Shown: piece by piece, positions 8,320-16,322 of the stretch
How the letters are laid out: every line of letters starts with the position of its first letter
Numbering within the stretch: position 1 is the stretch's first letter
Source: an uncultured Lysobacterales bacterium
GTDB lineage: Bacteria > Pseudomonadota > Gammaproteobacteria > Xanthomonadales > SZUA-36
Assembly (NCBI GenBank): GCA_937927755.1
Contig: CALBDB010000050.1
Coordinates: forward strand, 1-39,923
Length of the DNA stretch: 39,923 nt
Direction of reading: 5' to 3'
Translations under genes and position numbers: made by a program
The notes under the pieces: generated by a model
Databases searched by the model: none
What the model saw: only the letters and a program-made list of their open reading frames with translations
What the model was told of the DNA's origin: nothing

Positions 8320-8333
8320 TTGATCTAGATCAA
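8320..8333. promoter_or_regulatory. Perfect FNR/Anr-type box between mtrA and the TonB receptor gene
   Basis: TTGATCTAGATCAA matches the FNR consensus TTGAT-N4-ATCAA at all ten defined positions and is a perfect palindrome. It lies 248 bp before mtrA and 232 bp before the divergent TonB receptor start at 8565. Anaerobic activation of the mtr operon is the natural reading, though no convincing -10 element at FNR class II spacing could be seen: on the minus strand TTCTAA lies at about the right place and is weak. The surrounding 492 bp gap (8073-8564) is AT-rich and holds no other gene that I can support. Confidence 0.7.
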
Positions 8334-8564
8334 TAATTTTACTGATGAATATCAAAGGTCGTAAGTGTGGTGTTTGCTACAAATATTTCTTGCTGGGAAT
8401 GCCTGATCCGGCCCTGATCTTGAAGGCGTTCTAATTTCAGAAGTTTGTCCATTTCGCAGTAATATACGACCAATGGTGAATATTAAAAGGCTCTGATCTA
8501 GCAATAATATATCTGAATAGACTAGAAAAAAAAGCAAATGCCTTGTACCGGGAGGTCCGAGGAA

Positions 8565-10814
8565 GTGCGAAAAGTAATAAACTTTGGAACGTGCCGACTG
8601 CTAATTATGGTGGTCTTTTCCTGCTTCACAACTACTGTTGCCGGACAATCAACCGAATCAGACGAAGAAGCTTCCTACAAGATACTCGAGGAAGTTATTG
8701 TCACCGCGCAAAAACGCGGCGAGGAAAGCCTGCTGGACACCGCCATGAGCGTCACGGCCATCAGCGGTGACGAGATGGCCCGGCGCCACGCGCAGGAGAT
8801 GAACGACTACCTCCGCAACCAGCCGGGCACAAACTTTATTGAGCGCGGGTCAGGGCGCAATGCGGTCATCATCCGCGGTATCACCTCCGACCCCGGGCGC
8901 GGTGGCGTCATTACCGGCGTCTACATCGACGAAACCCCGGTGCACGGCCTGGGCTGGGGCGAAACCGGCAGCCCGGACCTGAAGTTGGTGGATATCGAAC
9001 GCGTGGAAGTACTCCGTGGCCCGCAGGGTACCCTGTACGGCGCAGGCTCCATGTCAGGCACGGTGCGGACACTCACCCGCGCGCCGGAACTGGACCGTTT
9101 CTCAGGATATGTCAAGGTGGGCGGTTCCTCCACTTCAGGCAGTGGTGATTTAAATTACGAAGTCCAGGGCGTCGCGAATATCCCCGTCGTCGAAGACCAG
9201 TTCGCGCTGCGAGCGGTTGCTTATCGCTTCGATGACAGCGGCTATATCCGAAACGTGGCTGGCCAGGACCCGGCCAAGCTGGCGGCGGTGGACCTCTTTA
9301 ACGCACGCCTGGGTGGCGCCGTAGATGACCGGGGCGCCACAGTGACCGAAGGCTTCCGGCTCGGCGCCCTGTGGCGGGTGAACGACCGTTTGGACGTTCG
9401 CTTAACTGCGATCAGCCAGGATACCGATCAGGACGGTGTGCCCACCATCGACGTACTGCAGGGCCCCTTTGAGCAGTCCCGGTTCGCGCGCCTGGACGGA
9501 ACCGAAGAAAGCCTGAAGACCGACCTGGAGTTGTACAGCCTGACCGTCAACTACGACGCCGAAAAGTGGTCGCTGACTTCGGCCAGCGCGTGGATCGATT
9601 CCACCGCGAGCATCGACTGGGACGTGGGGCTTTTTTTCCTGGATGCTCTCGAGGGCGTCGAACCACCATACTGGCTTTACCAGGCGGACTTGAACGACGT
9701 TTTCACCCAGGAATTACGCTGGAACTGGGATCCCGGCGGACGTTGGCGCTTGCTGCTCGGTGCGTTCTACGAGGAGCGTGATTTGAGTTTCGTGCAAACG
9801 TTAAACTTCGAGGGCTCACCCGATCCGTTCGGAGGCTTTTTCGATAACGACGAAATTGTTGATTCCGAGGCCGTGAGAAAGAGTCTCTTCGCCGACACGA
9901 GCGTCGGTCTCACCGACCAGCTGGAGATCACCGCCGGCATCCGCTCGTACAGGGTCGAAGGCGGGGGGTTCGGTTCACTACCCGAGGACCGGCAGTCGGG
10001 CGAAACGCTGAAAGCGGGCCTGGACTGGCGCCCCGAACGATCTTTCCTCGGAGAAGGACCGCTGATCTACGCCACCTGGGCCGAAGGATTCCGTCCCGGA
10101 ATCGTGGTTAGAGAACCACCCGAACGATGTGACCCGGACGGAGACGGGATCATTGACGAAGTTGGCCTGCCCTGGGAGAACGTTGATAACGACGATGTAT
10201 CGAGCGTCGAGATCGGCTACAAGGCGACATTCGCCCAGCGGCGCGTCGCGGTTGAGGCGGCGGCGTTTAAGATTGACTGGACCGGCCTGCGCATTGATGT
10301 CACCGTACCCGCCCCCTGCGCCTCCACGTTGCCGTTCAGCGCGGGGATTGCAGAAAGCAAGGGATTCGAGTTCGCCCTGAGCGCGCTGTTGACCGATGAT
10401 TTGCAACTGGACCTGTCGGCGTCGTGGCTGAGCGCGGAATTGGCAGAGGATGGCCTGTTGGGCCCTGCCGGCAGCCGGCTGCCAGGCTCGGCCCGGTACA
10501 ACGCCTCACTGGGCCTGGAATACGGCTTCGAGATCAGCGGAAACGATGCCTGGATACGCGGCAACGCGGCCTGGGTGGGAGACTATTACAACAACCTGGA
10601 AGAAACCCCTCCAAGACTCGGGGATTACGCTACCCTCAACCTCGGTGGCGGCGTGGACTTCGGTCGCTGGTTGTTCGAGGTGTTCATCAACAATGTGACC
10701 GATTCCGACGCGCTCACCTGGGCCAACCAGATCTGGGTGCCCTATGATCGCGAGACGAGGCTGCGTCCGCGAACCATCGGCGCACGGCTGGGCTACTCGT
10801 TTGGACAGAACTGA
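8565..10814 (+). CDS. TonB-dependent outer-membrane receptor
   Basis: Predicted 22-strand outer-membrane receptor importing an unidentified ligand with energy from TonB. The signal peptide (basic start, hydrophobic core LLIMVVFSCF, ending near TVAGQ) is followed by a TonB box, EEVIVTAQKR, a plug with the VERVEVLRGPQGTLYGAG motif, and a long beta-barrel ending in LGYSF. A GTG at 8565 is preferred because GGGAGG lies 9 bases before it and it begins directly with the basic n-region; an ATG at 8538 would add nine residues in front. Length (749 residues) is ordinary. The gene is divergent from mtrA, sharing a 492 bp intergenic region with the FNR box, and is followed 16 bp later by a TPR protein gene, so the two are likely cotranscribed. 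The substrate cannot be told from sequence. Confidence 0.9.
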   Translation: MRKVINFGTCRLLIMVVFSCFTTTVAGQSTESDEEASYKILEEVIVTAQKRGEESLLDTAMSVTAISGDEMARRHAQEMNDYLRNQPGTNFIERGSGRNAVIIRGITSDPGRGGVITGVYIDETPVHGLGWGETGSPDLKLVDIERVEVLRGPQGTLYGAGSMSGTVRTLTRAPELDRFSGYVKVGGSSTSGSGDLNYEVQGVANIPVVEDQFALRAVAYRFDDSGYIRNVAGQDPAKLAAVDLFNARLGGAVDDRGATVTEGFRLGALWRVNDRLDVRLTAISQDTDQDGVPTIDVLQGPFEQSRFARLDGTEESLKTDLELYSLTVNYDAEKWSLTSASAWIDSTASIDWDVGLFFLDALEGVEPPYWLYQADLNDVFTQELRWNWDPGGRWRLLLGAFYEERDLSFVQTLNFEGSPDPFGGFFDNDEIVDSEAVRKSLFADTSVGLTDQLEITAGIRSYRVEGGGFGSLPEDRQSGETLKAGLDWRPERSFLGEGPLIYATWAEGFRPGIVVREPPERCDPDGDGIIDEVGLPWENVDNDDVSSVEIGYKATFAQRRVAVEAAAFKIDWTGLRIDVTVPAPCASTLPFSAGIAESKGFEFALSALLTDDLQLDLSASWLSAELAEDGLLGPAGSRLPGSARYNASLGLEYGFEISGNDAWIRGNAAWVGDYYNNLEETPPRLGDYATLNLGGGVDFGRWLFEVFINNVTDSDALTWANQIWVPYDRETRLRPRTIGARLGYSFGQN

Positions 10815-10830
10815 CCATAAGGATTAAGAC

Positions 10831-12987
10831 ATGCGTGTCTTTGAGGAACTCAAGCAACGTAAGGTTTTGCAGACAACGGCATTGTATTTCGCCGTGGCCT
10901 GGGGCGTCACCGAGGTGCTCAGCTTCCTGGTTGAGCGCATCCCGGTGTTTCCGGCCTGGACCGAGACCGCCATCGCAATCCTTTTCGTGCTCGGCTTCCC
11001 GGTCGCGGTATTCCTGGCATGGATGTTCGACGTCGGCAAGGACGGCGTGCGCCGCGCGGACCCTGCCAGCGGAATCGGCAAGGGCGTCATCGTCATATCC
11101 ATGGCCGGTATTCTGACACTGACCGGTGTCCTCAGCTACCTGCTGATTCCCCGCATTGAGGCCGGGAGAGGTGCTATTTTTGAAGGTGAGCCTGGCACGG
11201 TGGCGGTGCTGCCTTTTGAGAACCTGACGGGCGACCCATCGCTGGGCTACCTGGGCGTGGGTCTGGCCGAGGACATTCGCCAGAGATTGGCGTCGCAGAC
11301 TGACCTCAAGGTCGTAGGGCGCGTGTCGCTGGCCGGGTTCGCCGGAGCGGGTGCGGACCTGGCCTCGGTGCGCAACCTGCTGGACGCGGGTCTGGCGCTG
11401 GAGGGCAATTTGCAGAGTATCGCCGGCCAGATGCAGGTCAGCCTGGCTCTGCTGGACACGGCCACCGGCGGCCATATCTGGACCAACACGTTCAGCGCCG
11501 GTCAAACCGGCTGGGGGCCTTTGCGCCAGCGCATCGTCGAGTCCATTGCCGAAGCCCTGTCCCTGACCGTGGCTGCGCGCAGCGAAGATCATGCCAGCAT
11601 CTCCGATGAGGCGCTCCAGGCCTACCTGCGGGCGCTGTCACATCTTAAGCAACCAGGCGTTGCGGACGGTTTTTTCGACGAGGCCATCCGGCTCGCACCG
11701 GAATTTGCCGACGCCTACGCACGCAAGGCGCTGCTGCGCTTCGACATGATCTGGCTGGGCCTGCAAAGCCACGTGGCCTGGGAACAGGCCGAACCGCTGA
11801 TCACCCGCGCCAAGGCGATCGACCCCGAAAACATCATGGCCGACATCGCGCTCGGACATCTGCAGTGGTGGGCTCTTGGCGACTCGTTCACGGCTGCCGA
11901 GACGTTCAGGCGAGCCGAACAACGTTCGCCCAACGACCCCTACGTACTGGCTGGTCTGGGCACCGCTTTGCGTTACATTCCGTTCAGGGAGGAGGAAGCG
12001 TTGACATACCATCGCCGCTACCTGGCGCTGGACCCGCTGAACCCCGATGCCCACCTGCGCATCGCCAAGACCCTGGCATTCGCGCACCGCATGGACGAGG
12101 CGATGACGCACCTTGACCGGGCATTGGAGATCGATCCCGAATTTACGCGCAGCCTGGACTACATCGCCAACGTCGAAGGACATGATGGCCATGTGGCTGA
12201 CGCGTTGACCACGTTGACGCGAAAGGGTCAAATCGAAGGTACTCCGAGCGATGAAACGATCAGTTGCATGGGAGATTATGCAGCCAACGCCCTTCCGCCG
12301 GAAAAGGCGATCGCTTTTCTTGATCGTGTGATTGCCAGGAAAACCGGCCCCATGGATGACATTCTCAGTTGGTGCTGGGAGCCGAACTTGCTGCGTGCCA
12401 TGATTTTCGCGATGACCGCGGATCAGCCGGAAAAGGCGCTTGGCATGACAAGCGAGATGGACCCGAAAGCACGGTATTTTGACCTGGCACAGTATGTTGT
12501 CAAGGACATCTTTGCTGCTCGTCAGGGTGACCACCAAAAACGGTACGATTTACTGGTGGAAATGATGGGTCCGGACATGCTGGAACAGTACCCGCCCGTG
12601 ACGCTCGAAAACTGGGGTGAATTGGCGCACATGGTTCGGATTCTTCAGCAATCCGGCCATTCGGAGGATGCTTACGCACTGGGTGAATACGTTCTGCCGT
12701 ATGTCCGTCAAGCCGTCGGACCCACGGCCCATTTCGGGTTGAGCTACCTGGTCGATCTGCTCGCAGTTCTCGGCAAACACGATGAAGCCATCGCCCTGAT
12801 CGAGCACCATGGCTTCGGGCGAATACACCTGGATACCTACCACGCGGCGCAACAGGGGTTGTGGGCGCCCGAGTTGAAGGACGAACCGATTTACGCCCAG
12901 CTAGTGAATACGCTTGCGGCCCGCCGCGCCGCGGAAACCGCCGAAATCGAACGGCGCGTCGCCAGCGGCGAGATCATTCTGCCCTGA
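10831..12987 (+). CDS. Membrane protein with TolB-like domain and TPR repeats
   Basis: Predicted membrane-anchored TPR protein of 718 residues. The start MRVFEELKQRKV is typical of a family in marine Gammaproteobacteria with an N-terminal membrane region. Three hydrophobic segments lie at about 14-35, 43-66 and 88-108. Residues about 120-250 form a TolB/FlgO-like domain (VAVLPFENLTGD, GHIWTNTF). TPR-type helical repeats run from about 265 to 650 (for example RMDEAMTHLDRALEIDPEF). The family often carries an N-terminal winged helix or cyclase domain; neither is present here. It begins 16 bp after the TonB receptor stop and probably forms a transcription unit with it, suggesting a role in sensing or assembling that uptake system. 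This role is inferred from context only. The C-terminus is intact. Confidence 0.8.
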   Translation: MRVFEELKQRKVLQTTALYFAVAWGVTEVLSFLVERIPVFPAWTETAIAILFVLGFPVAVFLAWMFDVGKDGVRRADPASGIGKGVIVISMAGILTLTGVLSYLLIPRIEAGRGAIFEGEPGTVAVLPFENLTGDPSLGYLGVGLAEDIRQRLASQTDLKVVGRVSLAGFAGAGADLASVRNLLDAGLALEGNLQSIAGQMQVSLALLDTATGGHIWTNTFSAGQTGWGPLRQRIVESIAEALSLTVAARSEDHASISDEALQAYLRALSHLKQPGVADGFFDEAIRLAPEFADAYARKALLRFDMIWLGLQSHVAWEQAEPLITRAKAIDPENIMADIALGHLQWWALGDSFTAAETFRRAEQRSPNDPYVLAGLGTALRYIPFREEEALTYHRRYLALDPLNPDAHLRIAKTLAFAHRMDEAMTHLDRALEIDPEFTRSLDYIANVEGHDGHVADALTTLTRKGQIEGTPSDETISCMGDYAANALPPEKAIAFLDRVIARKTGPMDDILSWCWEPNLLRAMIFAMTADQPEKALGMTSEMDPKARYFDLAQYVVKDIFAARQGDHQKRYDLLVEMMGPDMLEQYPPVTLENWGELAHMVRILQQSGHSEDAYALGEYVLPYVRQAVGPTAHFGLSYLVDLLAVLGKHDEAIALIEHHGFGRIHLDTYHAAQQGLWAPELKDEPIYAQLVNTLAARRAAETAEIERRVASGEIILP

Positions 12988-13012
12988 ATTTATATTCCAG
13001 GGGCGTAAGTAA

Positions 13013-13080
13013 TGGGGTCAGGGTAAAGTGCCAGAGTAAACTGGAGCGGTAGATTTTTTACTCGGCCACTTTTCTCTGGC
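13013..13080. repeat. GGGGTCAG-type element, copy 1 (inverted repeat)
   Basis: Begins TGGGGTCAGGGTAAAGTG, followed by GCCAGAGTAAA (13030-13040) whose inverted copy TTTTCTCTGGC (13070-13080) has one mismatch. The element sits between the convergent genes ending at 12987 and 13099 and could also serve as a terminator for both. Related copies occur at 20509, 28326, 33396, 35861 and 38411. Confidence 0.6.
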
Positions 13081-13098
13081 TGGGGGTGTGCTCTGAAT

Positions 13099-13857
13099 TC
13101 AGTTGCCCTCTGTGTTAGCAGGGCGTGCAAACAGCGATAGATCCGGTCGCTTGTTGCTGCCCGTTAACGAGACCATTTCATAACGTACCAGGCCGTTGCT
13201 CGTCGTGGCCCAGTCCGGAACCAGCAGGTTTCCAAATCGCTTCAGGGGACCAAGTACATAGATGTATTGTGTGGTTGCCCAGATGATGGGCTCTTTGCGC
13301 GTGTTCAAGAGTATCCATCCGTGCGCCACGCCGTCGGCCCCGATGAACTCGAGTGCCGGTGGGCCCGGGATTCCTTCGATAGCGCCGTAACGAATCTCCA
13401 GTTCACTGTCGCCACGTGCGATTGCCCGTGCCAGGCGGTAGATACTGTACGGCGCCCGTTCCAATGAATTGGCAAGCGCCTCTGCGGTGTCTTTCTTGAA
13501 CTCACCGTTCAATATGCTCCAGCGTCCATGTTCCGGGCTGTAAGCGCGTGTTCGTGAATAGATTTCGCTATCCATTGTCACGTATGAGCGGGGCCCCGTC
13601 AGGTCGAGAATCTCGTTCTCCAGATAGCGGTCGGGGCGATTGACGAAGTCCCATTCGTGTACGAAGTGGACCTGCTCCAGGTCACGCCAGATTGCCGCAC
13701 CACCCATCTTTTCCACCATGGCCGCGGCATCTGCGATTGCAGCTGGATCGCCACGAATCTCCGACGGCTCCTCTGCAGTCGCTATCTGGGTGACAACGGT
13801 CAGCACAAAGACCAGGACAAGGCTGGCCGGTTTCCTGAAAAAATGAAACAGATTCAT
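13099..13857 (-). CDS. Secreted protein of unknown function, last gene of the iorAB-like operon
   Basis: I do not recognise this 252-residue protein. The N-terminus has a signal peptide (hydrophobic core LVLVFVLTVVTQ, cleavage near ATAEE). The mature part is a mixed alpha/beta sequence rich in Trp, Tyr and Arg (VHFVHEWDFVNRPDRYLEN, YSPEHGRWSIL, WATTQYIYVLGP). It loosely recalls the curved sheets of lipoprotein-carrier or DUF-type periplasmic proteins; that resemblance is weak. It starts 3 bp after the IorB-like gene stop, so it belongs to the same transcript and may act with the exported molybdenum hydroxylase. There are no cysteines suggesting a lipoprotein or metal centre. Confidence 0.7.
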   Translation of the reverse strand: MNLFHFFRKPASLVLVFVLTVVTQIATAEEPSEIRGDPAAIADAAAMVEKMGGAAIWRDLEQVHFVHEWDFVNRPDRYLENEILDLTGPRSYVTMDSEIYSRTRAYSPEHGRWSILNGEFKKDTAEALANSLERAPYSIYRLARAIARGDSELEIRYGAIEGIPGPPALEFIGADGVAHGWILLNTRKEPIIWATTQYIYVLGPLKRFGNLLVPDWATTSNGLVRYEMVSLTGSNKRPDLSLFARPANTEGN

Positions 13858-13860
13858 AAG

Positions 13861-16011
13861 TCAAATCCTTATCGGTAGTTCACGAACCCTCTTCCCCGTC
13901 GCGGCGAAGATGGCGTTGGTTACGGCCGGGGCTACCGGCGGTAAAGGCCCCTCTCCGAGCCCCCTGGGTGAGTCGCTGCTTGCAGCGAAATGGACATCTA
14001 TCACCGGAATGTCTTTCATTCGACAGAAGCGGTAGTTGTTAAAGTTGGTCTCCTGGACGATGCCGTCAGTTACGGTGATTCTGCCGTATAGAGCGGCGGA
14101 TAAACCGTCTACTATGCCGCCTTCGACCTGGTTGACGGCCCCTTGGGGGTTGATAACAAGTCCACAGTCGATTGCGCAGGTGATCCTGTCCACTGTCAGG
14201 CGGTCTTCTTTTACCGTGACTTCGGCAACTTCAGCCACCCAGGCGCCCTGTGCATAGCACGCTGCGATACCCCGGCCGGCGCCTTCGGGTAAAGGCTTGC
14301 CCCAGCCGGATTTGCTTGCAGCAAGTGCGATGACTTTTTTCAGGCGCGACGCGTCAAAACGAAAGTCCTCCCTGACCTGCACGAATTGTTCATCGCCAAC
14401 GAGGCCGAGCCAGAATTCCAAAGGATCAACACCGGCGGCATGGGCAAGTTCATCAATTGCGCTTGAAACGACAAAGACATTACTCGAATGCTCGGTACCG
14501 CGCCATTGGCCGAGTGGTATGCGTGCTGGTACAGCAGAGTAATCGAACAGCAGATTAGGCACGAACCCGGCCGGAAATTCATAATTGGCGATCTCGGCGG
14601 GGGAGCCGTCGCGCTCCAGATAGATTTGCCTGGGGTGACTCGCCACCCGCTGGTGCCAATGGCTTATCTTTCCGTCAGTGGTTGCGGCGCGTACCCGCTG
14701 TGCACTGGATGGGCGGAAATAGCCGTGCCGAACATCGTCTTCGCGGGGCCAGACGGTTTTCACAGGCCGCCCGAAACGCTTCGATAGCAGCACTGTGTCG
14801 GTAACAAAGTCTGCATAGTAGCGTCGGCCGAATGCACCACCCGAGCGTACGACATGGATCGTGATGCTTTCCTGCGGGATACCCAGAACCTTGGCGACAG
14901 CCTCGGCAGCCATTGGTGGGTTCTGCGTCGGAGCCCACACTTCCGCCCGGTCAGTTTGAACATGAGCGGTGCAATTCATCGGCTCCATTGGCATGTGCGC
15001 AAGGAAGGGCAATCGGTAGGTGGCGTCGATGCTGTGTTCGGGGTTGATGAACGCGGCATTGCCATCACTTCTCACGGTCTCATCGGCAGCGTTGAGCGCC
15101 CGCTCGAAGCGTTGCATGAGTTCGTTTGAATCATCGCGCGAACCTGGCATCTGCCACTTGACGTCCAGTTTTCGGGCACCCTCGAGTGCAGCCCAGGTAC
15201 TGGTCGCCAGCACCGCCACGCCGGAGACAAAGTTCGGACAGTTGGGCAGTATGATGCGCCCACCGTGGTCGATATTCCTGAGCACATGGAAATCGGCAAC
15301 GCCCGGAACTGTTTTGGCGGTTGTTGCATCGAACGATTCAGGCTGGCCATCGCCATGAGGGCAGCGCTTCACAACGGCGTACAACATATCAGGGAGTTTC
15401 AGGTCGAGGCTGTAGTGCTGTTGACCCGTATTGATTTGTTCCAAATCGACATCGGCGACGGATTTTCCGATCAAGGCGAAGTCCTTCGCTTCCTTGAGTT
15501 GGGGTTTGTCCGGGACGGGCAGGGCGGCAGCCGCTTCGGCGAGCATTGCGTAACTGAGCCGGGCATTGCCGCTGCGGTCAATGACATGACCGGATTCGGT
15601 GTCAAGCTCTGCAACAGACCGCTTGAGTTGATTCGCAGCTGCTGCCAGGAGCATGGCCCTGGCGCTGGCGCCTGCCTGGCGCATCGCATTGTAGTTCAAG
15701 CGAACGCTGAGGCTACCTCCCGAAAACTGGTTTTCCAGCCGAGAGTCCCAGTCGGCTTGCTCAATTTCGATCGAAGCCCAGTCGACATCGAGTTCCTCAG
15801 CAACCATCATTGGCAATGCCGTTTTCACACCCTGGCCCATCTCCGGGTTCTGGGCGTAGATAGTGATTCGCCCATCCGTGCCCACCCTGATCAGCGGGTG
15901 AAGTTCGCTGTCTGAACTCGCTGACCGGCCGATAGCAGGGATTCCGATAACGAGCCCCATGCTGGTGACTGCGCACAGTTTAAGAAAGTCTCTTCGCTTA
16001 AGTTCACTCAT
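13861..16011 (-). CDS. iorB: Isoquinoline 1-oxidoreductase beta-like molybdenum hydroxylase large subunit (xanthine dehydrogenase family)
   Basis: Predicted molybdopterin-cytosine-dinucleotide subunit that hydroxylates N-heterocycles or oxidises aldehydes. The true start is taken at 16011 (MSELKRRDFLKLC), which begins with a twin-arginine-type signal (KRRDFLK plus hydrophobic segment), so the complex should be exported folded. Longer in-frame reading to 16239 overlaps the IorA gene and is rejected. Motifs of the family include EMGQGVKTALPMMVAEELD, the GGAFGRRYYADF cofactor segment, PLGQWRGTEHS and, near the C-terminus, CAIDCGLVINPQGAVNQVEGG and GLGEGPLPPVAPAV, which includes the conserved Glu of the active site. 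Length (716 residues) is normal for IorB. The ATG overlaps the IorA stop by 8 bp. Which substrate it uses is unknown. Confidence 0.87.
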   Translation of the reverse strand: MSELKRRDFLKLCAVTSMGLVIGIPAIGRSASSDSELHPLIRVGTDGRITIYAQNPEMGQGVKTALPMMVAEELDVDWASIEIEQADWDSRLENQFSGGSLSVRLNYNAMRQAGASARAMLLAAAANQLKRSVAELDTESGHVIDRSGNARLSYAMLAEAAAALPVPDKPQLKEAKDFALIGKSVADVDLEQINTGQQHYSLDLKLPDMLYAVVKRCPHGDGQPESFDATTAKTVPGVADFHVLRNIDHGGRIILPNCPNFVSGVAVLATSTWAALEGARKLDVKWQMPGSRDDSNELMQRFERALNAADETVRSDGNAAFINPEHSIDATYRLPFLAHMPMEPMNCTAHVQTDRAEVWAPTQNPPMAAEAVAKVLGIPQESITIHVVRSGGAFGRRYYADFVTDTVLLSKRFGRPVKTVWPREDDVRHGYFRPSSAQRVRAATTDGKISHWHQRVASHPRQIYLERDGSPAEIANYEFPAGFVPNLLFDYSAVPARIPLGQWRGTEHSSNVFVVSSAIDELAHAAGVDPLEFWLGLVGDEQFVQVREDFRFDASRLKKVIALAASKSGWGKPLPEGAGRGIAACYAQGAWVAEVAEVTVKEDRLTVDRITCAIDCGLVINPQGAVNQVEGGIVDGLSAALYGRITVTDGIVQETNFNNYRFCRMKDIPVIDVHFAASSDSPRGLGEGPLPPVAPAVTNAIFAATGKRVRELPIRI

Positions 16012-16315
16012 CACCTGACCCCTCTCGAGACAATTCGGCCGCACGGTGAATTGCCTTGCGAATGCGTGAATATGTGCCGCAGCGGCAGATGTTACTGTGC
16101 TTGCGATCGATATCCTTGTCAGTTGGCGAAGGCAGGCTCCTGAGCATCGCTGCAACCGCCATGATCTGGCCGCTCTGGCAGTACCCGCACTGGCCCGCCC
16201 CGCAACTGTATTTGGTGCCAGTGAGGCCCGCGCCGTCACGTAGGACCCACAGCAAAGGCGTGTTTTCAGGACCTTCGAAGCCGTAGATTTTGCCGTTCAG
16301 TGTAAATCGGATCAT
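16004..16315 (-). CDS. iorA: IorA-like (2Fe-2S) subunit with an apparent internal deletion
   Basis: Iron-sulfur partner of the adjacent IorB-like subunit, normally about 150 residues with two 2Fe-2S centres: a plant-type one (C-x4-C-x2-C...C) and a second (CGYCQSGQ...CRC). Here it is only 103 residues. The N-terminal half is intact to KYSCGAGQCG, but the sequence then jumps directly into CGYCQSGQIM, so the segment of about 43 residues with the fourth plant-type cysteine is missing while the reading frame is kept. The two motifs share QCG, as expected for a deletion between short repeats. One of the two clusters must lack a ligand, unless the CGYC cysteines are shared. The start at 16315 has GAGG 5-6 bases upstream; an alternative at 16336 overlaps the previous gene. 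It starts 7 bp after the CRTAC1-like gene and overlaps iorB by 8 bp. Confidence 0.75.
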   Translation of the reverse strand: MIRFTLNGKIYGFEGPENTPLLWVLRDGAGLTGTKYSCGAGQCGYCQSGQIMAVAAMLRSLPSPTDKDIDRKHSNICRCGTYSRIRKAIHRAAELSREGSGDE

Positions 16316-16322
16316 ATTTTCC

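Noticed and set aside
10714-11592. Open frame of 292 codons on the minus strand across the TonB/TPR junction
   Set aside because: Low-complexity composition rich in Gln, Arg and His, and it crosses the junction of two well-supported plus-strand genes. It is a shadow frame.
11638-12537. Long open frame of 299 codons on the minus strand inside the TPR protein gene
   Set aside because: It is antisense to a gene with clear TolB-like and TPR motifs, has no recognisable domain and no ribosome site. GC-rich coding DNA often leaves the opposite strand open.
15265-15915. Open frame of 216 codons on the plus strand inside iorB
   Set aside because: Antisense to conserved Mo-hydroxylase motifs; no domain is recognisable.
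16012-16239. N-terminal extension of the IorB-like protein by 76 codons
   Set aside because: It overlaps iorA in another frame and precedes a twin-arginine signal starting at 16011, which should be at the true N-terminus.
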